DNA of 64,000 nucleotides from Streptomyces nymphaeiformis (GTDB lineage Bacteria; Actinomycetota; Actinomycetes; Streptomycetales; Streptomycetaceae), in NCBI RefSeq assembly GCF_014203895.1, contig NZ_JACHJY010000006.1, forward strand, positions 372,001 through 436,000, written 5' to 3'. Shown here one piece after another: positions 50,952-62,740 of this stretch. Each line of letters opens with the position of its first letter. Within the stretch, counting starts at the first letter, position 1. The translations under genes and the position numbers were made by a program. Under the pieces are notes generated by a model that was not told the DNA's origin, did not search any database, and was given only the letters and a program-made list of their open reading frames with translations.

Positions 50952-51788
50952 CTAGCGCTTCTTGTTCGTCTTGCGGCGGCGGACGATGTACTTGCTCGAA
51001 GCCTTCTTCGGCGAGCGAGTACGACCCTCCTTCTGACCCCACGGGGAGACCGGGTGGCGACCACCGGAGGTCTTGCCCTCACCACCACCGTGCGGGTGGT
51101 CGACCGGGTTCATCGCCACACCGCGGACGGTCGGGCGAACGCCAAGCCAGCGCTTGCGGCCGGCCTTGCCCCAGTTGATGTTCGACTGCTCGGCGTTGCC
51201 GACCTCGCCGATGGTGGCGCGGCAGCGGGCGTCGACGAGACGGATCTCACCGGACGGCATGCGGAGGTGGGCCATCGTGCCCTCCTTCGCCAGCAGCTGC
51301 ACGGAGGCACCAGCGGAGCGCGCGAACTTGGCGCCGCCACCGGGACGGAGCTCGATCGCGTGGATCGTGGTACCGACCGGGATGTTGCGGAGCGCCAGGT
51401 TGTTGCCGGGCTTGATGTCAGCGCCGGGGCCGTTCTCGACGCGGTCACCCTGCGTCAGACCCTTGGGGGCGATGATGTAGCGCTTCTCGCCGTCCAGGTA
51501 GTGGAGCAGCGCGATGCGCGCGGTGCGGTTGGGGTCGTACTCGATGTGAGCGACCTTCGCCGGCACGCCGTCCTTGTCGTGACGACGGAAGTCGATCACG
51601 CGGTAGGCGCGCTTGTGGCCGCCACCCTGGTGTCGAACCGTGATCCGACCGGTGTTGTTACGGCCGCCCTTGCTGTGCAGCGGGCGGACCAGCGACTTCT
51701 CCGGCGTGGACCGCGTGATCTCGACGAAGTCGGCTACGGAGGAGCCACGACGGCCCGGCGTAGTCGGCTTGTACTTGCGGATTCCCAT
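50952..51788 (-). CDS. rplB: 50S ribosomal protein L2
   Basis: A 278-residue L2. The conserved peptidyl-transferase loop VAMNPVDHPHGGGEGKTSGG is near the C-terminus, and the N-terminal GIRKYKPTTPGRRGSSVADF is standard. It bridges the subunits. Confidence 0.98.
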   Translation of the reverse strand: MGIRKYKPTTPGRRGSSVADFVEITRSTPEKSLVRPLHSKGGRNNTGRITVRHQGGGHKRAYRVIDFRRHDKDGVPAKVAHIEYDPNRTARIALLHYLDGEKRYIIAPKGLTQGDRVENGPGADIKPGNNLALRNIPVGTTIHAIELRPGGGAKFARSAGASVQLLAKEGTMAHLRMPSGEIRLVDARCRATIGEVGNAEQSNINWGKAGRKRWLGVRPTVRGVAMNPVDHPHGGGEGKTSGGRHPVSPWGQKEGRTRSPKKASSKYIVRRRKTNKKR

Positions 51789-51828
51789 TTCTCAGTCCTC
51801 GTCCGATTCCGGACGATCCAGACCGCCG

Positions 51829-52152
51829 TTAGGCGGTCGGACCGCCGAAGATGTCGATACGGTTACCCTCGGCAAGGGTCACGATGGCGCGCTTGGTGTC
51901 CTTGCGCTTACCGAAACCGGCCTTGGTGCGCTTGCGCTTGCCCTGGCGGTTGATCGTGTTGACCCCGGTGACCTTGACCGAGAAGACCGCCTCGACGGCC
52001 TGCTTGATCTGGGTCTTGTTGGAGCCAGGCGCGACGATGAACGTGTACTTGTTCTCGTCCAGCAGGGCGTAGCTCTTCTCCGAGACGACCGGCTTGACGA
52101 GAATGTCGCGCGGGTCCGAGAAGGTCTTGCTGGTGACGACGGCCTCAGTCAT
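51829..52152 (-). CDS. rplW: 50S ribosomal protein L23
   Basis: A 107-residue L23 at the tunnel exit, the docking site for trigger factor and SRP. It has DPRDILVKPVVSEKSYALLD and NRQGKRKRTKAGFGKRKDTK. The ATG overlaps the rplD stop by one base. Confidence 0.98.
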   Translation of the reverse strand: MTEAVVTSKTFSDPRDILVKPVVSEKSYALLDENKYTFIVAPGSNKTQIKQAVEAVFSVKVTGVNTINRQGKRKRTKAGFGKRKDTKRAIVTLAEGNRIDIFGGPTA

Positions 52153-52802
52153 CAGGCGTCGCTCCCTTCGGTCTCAGCGGTCTGGGGGCCAGACACGAAG
52201 GACTCGAGGGCGGCCTGGGTGAAGACCACGTCGTCGGAGACGATCACGTCGTACGTGTTGAGCTGGCCCGGCTCCAGGATGTGCACCTGGGGCAGGTTAC
52301 GAGCGGACAGCCACGCGGCCTCGTCGGAGCGCTCGACGACCAGGAGCAGGTTCTTGCGCTCCGAGATCTTGCCGAACAGCGTCTTGGCGGCCTTGGTGGA
52401 GATGCCACCCTCGACCACGCCGGTGACGACGTGGATGCGGGAGTGGTTCGCGCGGTCCGAGAGGGCACCGCGGAGAGCGGCGGCCTTCATCTTCTTCGGC
52501 GTCCGCTGCGAGTAGTCACGCGGCTGCGGGCCGTGGACGACGCCACCACCGGCGAACTGCGGGGCGCGGGTCGAGCCCTGACGGGCGCGGCCGGTGCCCT
52601 TCTGGCGGTAAGGCTTCTTGCCACCACCACGGACTTCGCCACGGGTCTTGGTCTTGTGCGTGCCCTGACGGGCCGCGGCCAGCTGCGCGACGACGACCTG
52701 GTGGATCAGCGGGACGCTGACCTTGGCGCCGAAGATCTCCTCGGGGAGGTCGACGGTCCCGGCCTTGTCGCCAGACGGCGAAAGGATGTCAATGGTGCTC
52801 AT
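52152..52802 (-). CDS. rplD: 50S ribosomal protein L4
   Basis: A 216-residue L4 starting MSTIDILSPSGDKAGTVDLP. The tunnel loop GGGKKPYRQKGTGRARQGST is intact. In E. coli L4 represses the S10 operon; a comparable role here is unproven. It begins 7 nt after rplC. Confidence 0.98.
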   Translation of the reverse strand: MSTIDILSPSGDKAGTVDLPEEIFGAKVSVPLIHQVVVAQLAAARQGTHKTKTRGEVRGGGKKPYRQKGTGRARQGSTRAPQFAGGGVVHGPQPRDYSQRTPKKMKAAALRGALSDRANHSRIHVVTGVVEGGISTKAAKTLFGKISERKNLLLVVERSDEAAWLSARNLPQVHILEPGQLNTYDVIVSDDVVFTQAALESFVSGPQTAETEGSDA

Positions 52803-52809
52803 CGGTTCC

Positions 52810-53454
52810 TCAAACCCCCTTGGCCGCAGTGCGGACCAGGACGAGGCCACCGTTGGGGCCGGGGACGGCGCCCTTGATGAGCAGCAGACCCTTCTCGGCG
52901 TCAACGGCGTGGACGGTCAGGTTCTGGGTGGTCACACGCTCGTTGCCCATGCGACCGGCCATGCGCATGCCCTTGAAGACACGGCCCGGGGTGGCGCAGC
53001 CACCGATCGAACCGGGCTTGCGGTGCACGCGGTGGGCACCGTGCGAGGCCTTGCCACCACGGAAGTTGTGGCGCTTCATCGCACCGGCGAAGCCCTTGCC
53101 CTTGCTCTTACCGGTGACGTCGACCTTCACGCCGGCCTCGAAGACCTCGGCGGTGATCTCCTGGCCGAGCGTGTACTCGGAGGCGTCAGCGGTGCGGAGC
53201 TCCACCAGGTGGCGGCGCGGGGTGACGTCGGCCTTGGCGAAGTGGCCCTTGAGGGGCTTGTTCACCTTGCGCGGGTCGATCTCGCCGAAGGCGATCTGGA
53301 CCGACTCGTAGCCGTCGACGTCGTTCGTACGCACCTGGGTCACGACATTCGGGCCGGCCTTGACGACGGTCACCGGGACGACCCGGTTGTTCTCGTCCCA
53401 GACCTGCGTCATGCCGAGCTTCTCGCCCAGGATGCCCTTGATGTTCTTAGCCAT
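52810..53454 (-). CDS. rplC: 50S ribosomal protein L3
   Basis: A 214-residue L3, MAKNIKGILGEKLGMTQVWD, with the central HRKPGSIGGCATPGRVFKGM finger reaching the peptidyl-transferase centre. It lies 11 bp after rpsJ. Confidence 0.98.
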   Translation of the reverse strand: MAKNIKGILGEKLGMTQVWDENNRVVPVTVVKAGPNVVTQVRTNDVDGYESVQIAFGEIDPRKVNKPLKGHFAKADVTPRRHLVELRTADASEYTLGQEITAEVFEAGVKVDVTGKSKGKGFAGAMKRHNFRGGKASHGAHRVHRKPGSIGGCATPGRVFKGMRMAGRMGNERVTTQNLTVHAVDAEKGLLLIKGAVPGPNGGLVLVRTAAKGV

Positions 53455-53465
53455 CTCGCGCGCCC

Positions 53466-53774
53466 TCAGAGCTTGATCTCGATGTCAACGCCCGCCGGGA
53501 GGTCGAGGCGCATGAGCGAGTCAACCGTCTTCGGCGTGGGGTCGAGGATGTCGATGAGGCGCTTGTGCGTGCGCATCTCGAAGTGCTCGCGCGAGTCCTT
53601 GTACTTGTGCGGCGACTTGATGACGCAGTACACGTTCTTCTCAGTGGGCAGCGGCACCGGGCCCGCGACCGACGCACCAGTGCGGGTCACCGTCTCGACG
53701 ATCTTCTTCGCCGAGGAGTCGATGACCTCGTGGTCGTAGGCCTTGAGCCGGATGCGGATCTTCTGTCCCGCCAT
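53466..53774 (-). CDS. rpsJ: 30S ribosomal protein S10 / NusE
   Basis: A 102-residue S10, MAGQKIRIRLKAYDHEVIDS onward. It is first of the S10 operon and also the NusE antitermination factor. The ATG at 53774 is far downstream of the open frame's first start; the standard S10 N-terminus decides it. The long leader (53775-54221) carries a hairpin element shared with rpsL. Confidence 0.98.
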   Translation of the reverse strand: MAGQKIRIRLKAYDHEVIDSSAKKIVETVTRTGASVAGPVPLPTEKNVYCVIKSPHKYKDSREHFEMRTHKRLIDILDPTPKTVDSLMRLDLPAGVDIEIKL

Positions 53775-54221
53775 GGCTACTAGTAGTCCTTTGTCTCGTA
53801 ACGCTCTGGAACCCGGTGCGCCGTGCTTCCTGAGAAGCGCCGCTTTCCTCCGACCCACGCGGTCGGGCGTGTCGCGCTCCCTCTACGCAGAAATCCCTGA
53901 GGATTTCCCAACCAAGGGGGCACGGTCGCCATGACCGCGGTTCGGGGGCAAAACACCCACCGAGTGCCTGGTCGGCACCCCGCTGACGCTTCCCAGAAGA
54001 TTCCCGTACGTCCGCCCCTGAGAAGGAGCGACGAGTACTGTGGGACTCGCTTCCGGTCCTCCCGACGGGAGGCGCGCAGCATCGGCACTCAACCGAGCAA
54101 CCCCGACAGTCTGCCATACGCGGCCTTCCCGCCGCCAATCGGGGGCGAAGACTGTACCCCACGTCACGTACGCCCATGCGCCGGGGCGCACCCGTGTGCC
54201 GCGCGCGCCCCCGTGGGGCCG
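53775..54221. other. S10-operon leader and promoter region, without a gene
   Basis: These 447 bp lie between the ECF42 sigma stop and rpsJ. They should hold the S10-operon promoter and a leader. They contain the CCGACC-CACGC-GGTCGG element at 53850-53866. Plausible -10-like TACAGT and TATGGC elements occur on the minus strand around 54115-54160, without an unambiguous -35. Confidence 0.6.
53850..53874 (-). promoter_or_regulatory. S10 leader hairpin shared with the S12 leader
   Basis: The stem CCGACC-CACGC-GGTCGG is followed by GCGTGTCG (plus-strand reading), 75 nt before the rpsJ ATG. It matches 24 of 25 bases with 62539-62563 in the rpsL leader. Confidence 0.75.
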
Positions 54222-55463
54222 TCACCCCAACCGCTGGGCCTGCTCCGCCAGATGGCGCCGCTCGGGCGCGCTCGTGGTGTGCCGGGCCGCCTCCCGGTAG
54301 GCGGCGGCCGCCCCCTCCTTCTCGCCGAGGAGTTCGAGAAGGTGCGCCCGGGTCGCGAGGAGGCGGTGGTTCCGGGCGAGCCGCCGGTCCTCCGCGAGGG
54401 CGTCGAGCAGGTCGAGGCCGGCCTGCGGGCCGTGGACCATGGCGACGGCGACCGCGCGGTTGAGGGTGACCATCGGGTTCGGCCCGGTGCGCTCCAGGAG
54501 CTCGTACAGGGCGAGGATCTGCGGCCAGTCCGTGGCCTCGGCGGACCCCGCCTCGTCGTGCACCGCCGCGATGGCCGCCTGGAGCTGGTACGGGCCGACC
54601 CGGCCCTGCGGCAGGGTGCGGCTGATCAGCCCCACGCCCTCCGCGATCAGGGCGCCGTCCCAGCTCCCCCGGTCCTGCTCCGCGAGCGGTACGAGTTCCC
54701 CGTGCGGGCCCGTGCGGGCCGGGCGGCGGGCGTCCGTGAGCAGCATCAGCGCGAGCAGGCCCGCCGTCTCGGTGTCGTCGGGGACGAGCCGGTGCAGCAT
54801 CCGGGCCAGCCGGATCGCTTCCGTGGACAGCTCGGGCGCGGTGAGCTCCTCGCCGCCGCTGGCCGTGTAGCCCTCGTTGAAGACGAGGTACAGCACGTGC
54901 CGCACCTCGGCCAGGCGGGCGGTGCGGTCCTCGCCCTCGGGCAGCGTGAGCTCCAAACCGGCGGCCTTGATCGTCTGCTTGGCCCGGCTGATCCGCTGCG
55001 CCATGGTCGACTCGGGCACCAGGAACGCAGCGGCGATCTGCGCGGTGGTGAGGCCGCCGACGGCGCGCAGGGTGAGCGCGATCCGGCTGGGCGGCGACAG
55101 GTCCGGGTGGCAGCAGAGGAAGAGCAGCGACAGCGAGTCGTCCCGGTCGGTGTCCGGGGCGTCGTCGGCGGCGCGCGCGAGGAGCGCGGAGTCGGGGGTG
55201 GCGAGCGCGACGGCGTCCTCGCGGCGCCGGCGGGCGGACTCGCTGCGCACCAGGTCGACGTACCTGCGGGTGGCGACGGTGAGCAGCCACCCCCGCGGAT
55301 GCTCGGGCACGCCGTCCTCGGGCCACTGCCGGGCGGCCGCGATCAGCGCCTCCTGCACGGCGTCCTCACAGAGGTCGAAGGCCCCGTACCGGCGCACGAG
55401 CGCACCGAGGACCTGCGGCGCGCACGCACGCAGCAGGTCCTCGACCGCGTGGGGACCCCTCAC
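54222..55463 (-). CDS. ECF42-group RNA polymerase sigma factor, copy 2
   Basis: A 413-residue sigma factor with the same plan as the 15146-16420 product. Region 2 is CEDAVQEALIAAARQWPEDG. The region 4 HTH is GLTTAQIAAAFLVPESTMAQ. Then come LYLVFNEGYTASGG and a long helical C-terminus. The GTG start overlaps the DGPF stop as GTGA, tighter than in copy 1. A longer open frame through 58064 is antisense to the PIG-L gene and is not real coding. No anti-sigma gene is present. It lies just upstream of the S10 operon on the same strand. Confidence 0.92.
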   Translation of the reverse strand: MRGPHAVEDLLRACAPQVLGALVRRYGAFDLCEDAVQEALIAAARQWPEDGVPEHPRGWLLTVATRRYVDLVRSESARRRREDAVALATPDSALLARAADDAPDTDRDDSLSLLFLCCHPDLSPPSRIALTLRAVGGLTTAQIAAAFLVPESTMAQRISRAKQTIKAAGLELTLPEGEDRTARLAEVRHVLYLVFNEGYTASGGEELTAPELSTEAIRLARMLHRLVPDDTETAGLLALMLLTDARRPARTGPHGELVPLAEQDRGSWDGALIAEGVGLISRTLPQGRVGPYQLQAAIAAVHDEAGSAEATDWPQILALYELLERTGPNPMVTLNRAVAVAMVHGPQAGLDLLDALAEDRRLARNHRLLATRAHLLELLGEKEGAAAAYREAARHTTSAPERRHLAEQAQRLG

Positions 55464-55822
55464 ACGTCCGCCGCGGACTCGTGCAGGATCGGCCACAGCT
55501 CGACGGGCTCGGCGTCCGCGAAGGGCATGTCCGCGGCGATCGCCTGGGCTCGCTCCAGGCTCTCGCAGTCGAGCAGGTAGAAGCTGGCCAGGTACTCCTT
55601 GGTCTCCAGGTACGGGCCGTCGGTGACCGCGGGGACGCCGTTCTCGCGCCGGACGAGCTGGGCGGCGGCGGCGTCGGCCAGGCCGTACGCGCCGAGCAGC
55701 TCGCCGCTCTCCCGGTACTTCCGGTTGAAGGCCTCCTGCCGGGCGATCGCCTCGGGCCAGGCCTCGGCCGGGAAGGAGTCCCACTTGGCCTGGTTGCCGT
55801 AGATCATCGCCATGTACTTCAT
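55460..55822 (-). CDS. DGPF/YCII-related protein partnered with ECF42 sigma, copy 2
   Basis: A 120-residue protein starting MKYMAMIYGNQAKWDSFPAE. In place of DGPF it reads TDGPYLETKEYLASFYLL, with Tyr for Phe. Otherwise it is a standard partner of ECF42 sigma factors. Its stop overlaps the sigma start. Promoter 55875-55901 lies about 55 bp upstream. Confidence 0.92.
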   Translation of the reverse strand: MKYMAMIYGNQAKWDSFPAEAWPEAIARQEAFNRKYRESGELLGAYGLADAAAAQLVRRENGVPAVTDGPYLETKEYLASFYLLDCESLERAQAIAADMPFADAEPVELWPILHESAADV

Positions 55823-55874
55823 CTCGGGTGTCCTCCCGCTCCCGCCCGCCCTCGTGGCGCGCCGTCACCCTTCG

Positions 55875-55901
55875 GTCGTTGCCAGGATCGCCCACTCGAC
55901 A
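55875..55901 (-). promoter_or_regulatory. Predicted ECF42-dependent promoter of DGPF/sigma pair 2
   Basis: On the minus strand: TGTCGA (55901-55896), 17 bp, CGAC (55878-55875). The hexamer, spacer and tetramer are identical to those of the promoter at 16866-16892. Confidence 0.8.
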
Positions 55902-55918
55902 TGCGCCCGCACATCTTT

Positions 55919-55943
55919 CGAAGATCTTTTCTGAAGATCTTCG
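55919..55943. promoter_or_regulatory. Perfect 10-bp-arm palindrome in the DGPF2/PIG-L divergent region
   Basis: CGAAGATCTT-TTCTG-AAGATCTTCG is an A/T-rich perfect inverted repeat 60 bp before the PIG-L start and 18 bp upstream of the ECF42 -35 hexamer. It looks like an operator for an unidentified regulator. Confidence 0.6.
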
Positions 55944-56003
55944 TCCCCCGGTCGGACCAGGCGCACAACCCCGCCGCTCGCACAGCCGTCTTCCCGTGGA
56001 CTG

Positions 56004-57998
56004 ATGAGCGAAGGGGGCCCCGCCTTGCACACTCCAGCCCGTCGGCGGACGGTACTCGCCGCCGCCCTCGCGGTCACCGCGGCCGCCGCCGGCTGTTCCG
56101 TACCGGAGCCGCGCCGCACCGCGCCGACCGCCGATCCGGCGCCGGGCAGGCCGATCGCCTCCGCGCGGGCCCGGCGGGCGCTGCTCATGCAGTTCTCCGC
56201 GCATCCGGACGACGACCTGTACTTCATGAACCCGGACACGCAGCGGCTGCTCGACGCGGGCGTCCCGCTCGTCTCCGTGTACGTGACGGCCGGCGAGCAC
56301 AACGGACGCAACCGCATCGCGGGGATGCCCGACGCTCCCCCGGACCCGGCGGCCTACTCCTCCGCCCGCCACCAGGGCCTGCGCCAGTCGTACGCGGTGG
56401 CGCTCGGCCTCCCCGCGTTCACGCCGTGGCGCCGGGAGGTCCTGACGCTCCCCGGCGGCCGGCGGGCCGAGTCCGACACGCTCACGAACGGCTCCCGCAG
56501 GGTCGAGCTGGTCTTCCTCAACCTGCCGATGCACGCCGGCCGCCGCTACATGGCCGTGCCGTCGCTCTGGCAGGACCGCGCCCTGGAGCTGCGCACCCAC
56601 CTGTCGGCCGGCTCCCCCGTCACCCGCGCCGACACCTACGACTACGACCAGCTGATCGCCGCCCTCGTCGGCCTGCTGCGCCGCCACCGGCCCACGGTCG
56701 TGCACACCCTGGACCCGGACCCGGACATCCAGCACAGCGACGAGGCGACCCGGAAGCGGGACTCCGAGCAGCCGGGCTACGCGGACCACGGGGACCACAC
56801 GGCCGTCGCCTCCTTCACCTGGGCCGCGCTGTGCCGCTGGGTCTCGGACGCGGTCCGGGAGGGCGAGCCGATCCCGGCCTTCACCACCACCGCCTTCCGC
56901 GGCTACTACAACCGGCACTGGCCCAAGAACCTCCCGCCCGCGGTCCTGGCCGAGAAGGCCGCCCGCCTCGTCCCGTACGGCGGGAACCCCTCCTGGCAGT
57001 GCGGGAACCCCTCCGGCTGCGGCGACTACGGCGTCGGCGGCGACCGGCCGCTGACCAACCGCAAGGGCTGGGTGCGCTCCACCCACCACCGCTGGCCGGA
57101 CCCCGGCCCGGCCCTCGCCGAGGAGCCGGGCGGCCGGCTCGCGGCGTACGGGGTGCTCGGGCTGCGCGCGGTCCGCTGGCGGGAGTCCGCGCCCGGGGTC
57201 TGGGGCGAGCCGGTGGACCTGGGCGGCGGCCCGCTCGCGCCCGCGCTGGGCTCGGCGGTGCTCGGCGACGGCCGGGTGCTGCTCCTCGGCGTGCGGTTCG
57301 CCGCGCTCGACGGGCACGGCGGGGCCAACCGGCGCGAGGTGGTGCTCCTGGAGCAGCGCTCCCCCGGCGGTGCCTTCCTGGCCTGGCGGGGCCTGGGGAA
57401 CCCGGAGCGCACCGACGACCGGAGCCGCAGAATCGGTTCTCCCGTGGCTCTCGCGGCCCCCGACGGCCGGGTCCACCTCTTCGTACGGAACGCGGACAAG
57501 GGCGTCTCGACACGGGTCCGGGCGGCGGACGGCTCCTGGTCGCCGTGGCGGGCTCTCCCCGGCGACGCGGAGGTCCAGGACGGCCTGGCCGTCTCGGCGG
57601 ACGCGGCCGGGCGGGTGCACGTGTACGCGGCGGGGCGGGACGGCGTACGGCACTGGGTGGACGGCGTCCCGCAGGGAGCGAGGCTGCCGCTCTCCGGGTC
57701 CACGGTGGCGAGCGCGGGCGGCGAGCTGTACCACCGGGCGCCGGCGGCGGCGCGGCTGCTCGGCCCGGCCGGTGACGCCGGGCTCGACGGGTACGGGGGC
57801 GTGGTCGCCTCGCGGTCGGCGGCGCTCGGCACCGTCCTGCTCGGCACGGACGTGAAGGGCCGGGTGGCGCTCCGGGCCGGCCGCCGTATCCGCAAGAACG
57901 ACAAGACGGCCGTCTCGACCGCGCTGCACGTGGACGCCCGGGGGGCGACCGTGGTGGGCCTCGGCGCGGACGGCCACCCGTGGAGCTGGCGACCGTAA
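56004..57998 (+). CDS. PIG-L family deacetylase lipoprotein with C-terminal propeller-like domain
   Basis: A 664-residue protein from the ATG. A TTG seven codons on, behind GAAGGGGG, is an alternative start. ARRRTVLAAALAVTAAAAGC is a signal peptide with an Arg-rich n-region (Tat-like) and lipobox Cys31. The zinc PIG-L domain shows FSAHPDDDLYFMNPD and later ADHGDHTAVASFTW, so N-deacetylation of an extracellular amino-sugar conjugate is likely. From about residue 385, repeats of the form DGRVHLFVRNADKG / AGRVHVYAAGRDGVRHW resemble a PLL/fucolectin-type beta-propeller that binds glycans. It is convergent with tuf across a terminator. Confidence 0.88.
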   Translation: MSEGGPALHTPARRRTVLAAALAVTAAAAGCSVPEPRRTAPTADPAPGRPIASARARRALLMQFSAHPDDDLYFMNPDTQRLLDAGVPLVSVYVTAGEHNGRNRIAGMPDAPPDPAAYSSARHQGLRQSYAVALGLPAFTPWRREVLTLPGGRRAESDTLTNGSRRVELVFLNLPMHAGRRYMAVPSLWQDRALELRTHLSAGSPVTRADTYDYDQLIAALVGLLRRHRPTVVHTLDPDPDIQHSDEATRKRDSEQPGYADHGDHTAVASFTWAALCRWVSDAVREGEPIPAFTTTAFRGYYNRHWPKNLPPAVLAEKAARLVPYGGNPSWQCGNPSGCGDYGVGGDRPLTNRKGWVRSTHHRWPDPGPALAEEPGGRLAAYGVLGLRAVRWRESAPGVWGEPVDLGGGPLAPALGSAVLGDGRVLLLGVRFAALDGHGGANRREVVLLEQRSPGGAFLAWRGLGNPERTDDRSRRIGSPVALAAPDGRVHLFVRNADKGVSTRVRAADGSWSPWRALPGDAEVQDGLAVSADAAGRVHVYAAGRDGVRHWVDGVPQGARLPLSGSTVASAGGELYHRAPAAARLLGPAGDAGLDGYGGVVASRSAALGTVLLGTDVKGRVALRAGRRIRKNDKTAVSTALHVDARGATVVGLGADGHPWSWRP

Positions 57999-58052
57999 GG
58001 ACTCCGGACACGCGAGAAGGCCGGGACGAGCAAGAAGGCCCGGGAACGCGAG

Positions 58053-58082
58053 AAGGCCCCGCACCTTTCGGTGCGGGGCCTT
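58053..58082. terminator. Bidirectional terminator between the PIG-L gene and tuf
   Basis: A perfect 13-bp stem (AAGGCCCCGCACC) with a TTTC loop sits between the converging PIG-L and tuf genes. Confidence 0.9.
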
Positions 58083-58128
58083 CCCTCACTGCTCAGCAGC
58101 TCTTGCGAGCCACCAGGTCAGTTCAAGA

Positions 58129-59322
<1,194 letters not shown>

Positions 59323-59474
59323 TGAATCCTCCTGCGGAGTGGTTCTGTACGCCTTGCTTCATCGGCGCCAGGTGATCTTTGCTGGGATGCCAGTCAACCG
59401 GGGCCCGATCCCTCGGGTTTCGGGGGCTGAGCCCCGGCGACAGGTGTCAAGCCTAAAGCGTGAACTCGGGAGAG

Positions 59475-61604
<2,130 letters not shown>

Positions 61605-61643
61605 ATCGGCTCAGTCTTCTCTCGGTCTCGATGTGGGTTGCGA

Positions 61644-62114
61644 CTACCAGCGGTAGTGCGCGAAGGCCTTGTTGGACTCGGCCATCTTGTGCGTGTCCTC
61701 GCGCTTCTTGACCGCAGCACCGAGGCCGTTGGAGGCGTCGAGGAGCTCGTTCATGAGGCGCTCGGTCATGGTCTTCTCGCGACGGGCGCGGGAGTAACCG
61801 ACGAGCCAGCGGAGGGCCAGCGTGGACGCGCGGCCCGGCTTGACCTCGATCGGCACCTGGTAGGTGGCGCCACCGACACGGCGGGACTTGACCTCGAGGG
61901 CCGGCTTGACGTTCTCGAGAGCGCGCTTCAGCGTGATGACCGGGTCCTGGCCGGTCTTCTCACGAAGACCCTCCATGGCGCCGTACACGATGCGCTCGGC
62001 GGTGGAACGCTTGCCGTCCAGCAGGATCTTGTTGATCAGCGAGGTGACAAGAGGAGAGCTGTAGACCGGGTCGATGATGACCGGGCGCTTCGGGGCGGGG
62101 CCCTTACGAGGCAT
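61644..62114 (-). CDS. rpsG: 30S ribosomal protein S7
   Basis: A 156-residue S7, MPRKGPAPKRPVIIDPVYSS, ending KMAESNKAFAHYRW. It nucleates assembly of the small-subunit head. It begins 2 nt after rpsL. Its homologue in E. coli is the str-operon translational repressor. Confidence 0.98.
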   Translation of the reverse strand: MPRKGPAPKRPVIIDPVYSSPLVTSLINKILLDGKRSTAERIVYGAMEGLREKTGQDPVITLKRALENVKPALEVKSRRVGGATYQVPIEVKPGRASTLALRWLVGYSRARREKTMTERLMNELLDASNGLGAAVKKREDTHKMAESNKAFAHYRW

Positions 62115-62116
62115 TC

Positions 62117-62488
62117 TTACTTCTCCTTCTTGGCGCCGTAGCGGCTGCGAGCCTGCTTACGGTTCTTGACGCCCTGCGTGTCGAGGGAACCGCGGATGAT
62201 CTTGTAGCGAACACCCGGCAGGTCCTTCACACGGCCACCGCGCACGAGCACGATGGAGTGCTCCTGCAGGTTGTGACCCTCACCCGGGATGTAGGCCGTG
62301 ACCTCGATGCCCGAGGTCAGACGCACACGCGCGACCTTACGGAGGGCCGAGTTCGGCTTCTTCGGGGTGGTCGTGAACACACGCGTGCAGACGCCGCGAC
62401 GCTGAGGGGAACCCTCGAGTGCGGGCGTCTTGTTCTTCTCGACCTTGTCCTGCCGGCCCTTACGGACCAGCTGCTGGATCGTAGGCAC
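62117..62488 (-). CDS. rpsL: 30S ribosomal protein S12
   Basis: A 123-residue S12 with a GTG start. It shows NSALRKVARVRLTSGIEVTA and, near residue 88, VKDLPGVRYKIIRG. The two lysine positions where streptomycin-resistance changes arise (TPKKPNS and the GRVKDLP loop) are the sensitive wild-type residues. It is first of the str operon behind a leader of about 190 nt. Confidence 0.98.
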   Translation of the reverse strand: MPTIQQLVRKGRQDKVEKNKTPALEGSPQRRGVCTRVFTTTPKKPNSALRKVARVRLTSGIEVTAYIPGEGHNLQEHSIVLVRGGRVKDLPGVRYKIIRGSLDTQGVKNRKQARSRYGAKKEK

Positions 62489-62538
62489 TACTTCTCCGGT
62501 TTCTGTGTGCCGTCGGTAAAACTAACCTGGAACATTCG

Positions 62539-62563
62539 CCGACCCACGCGGTCGGGTGTGTCG
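62539..62563 (-). promoter_or_regulatory. S12 leader hairpin shared with the S10 leader
   Basis: CCGACC-CACGC-GGTCGG followed by GTGTGTCG (plus-strand reading), 50 nt before the rpsL start, within the predicted 5' leader. It differs by one base from 53850-53874. Confidence 0.75.
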
Positions 62564-62681
62564 AATCTCGCGGACCTCCGCACGAGGCGGAGAAGGCGCG
62601 GATCACGGTGGCCGGTATATGACTCGCCGTGCGGTTGAGGACACGCACGGGAGCCCAGGCACACCCCAGGCACAAGGCTTG

Positions 62682-62710
62682 AGCGTACCTATCGCACGGA
62701 CTCCGGTCAA
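62682..62710 (-). promoter_or_regulatory. Predicted rpsL (str operon) promoter
   Basis: On the minus strand TTGACC (62710-62705), 17 bp, TACGCT (62687-62682), a strong vegetative promoter. It implies a leader of about 185 nt before the rpsL GTG. Confidence 0.8.
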
Positions 62711-62718
62711 AACAAATG

Positions 62719-62740
62719 CGTGCCCCCGGCCGGGGGCACG
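62719..62740 (-). terminator. Terminator of the HTH gene abutting the rpsL promoter
   Basis: CGTGCCCCCGG and CCGGGGGCACG form a perfect 11-bp palindrome. On the minus strand it is followed by CATTTGTTTTG, a T-rich tract that runs into the rpsL -35 hexamer. Confidence 0.8.

Noticed and set aside
54222..58064. Open frame of 1280 codons on the minus strand
   Set aside because: Only its 3' third is the ECF42 sigma gene. The upstream part is antisense to the PIG-L gene and crosses the DGPF gene in another frame.
59445..59450. TTGACA in the fusA-tuf gap as a tuf promoter
   Set aside because: No acceptable -10 lies 16-18 bp downstream, so I did not list it as a promoter.
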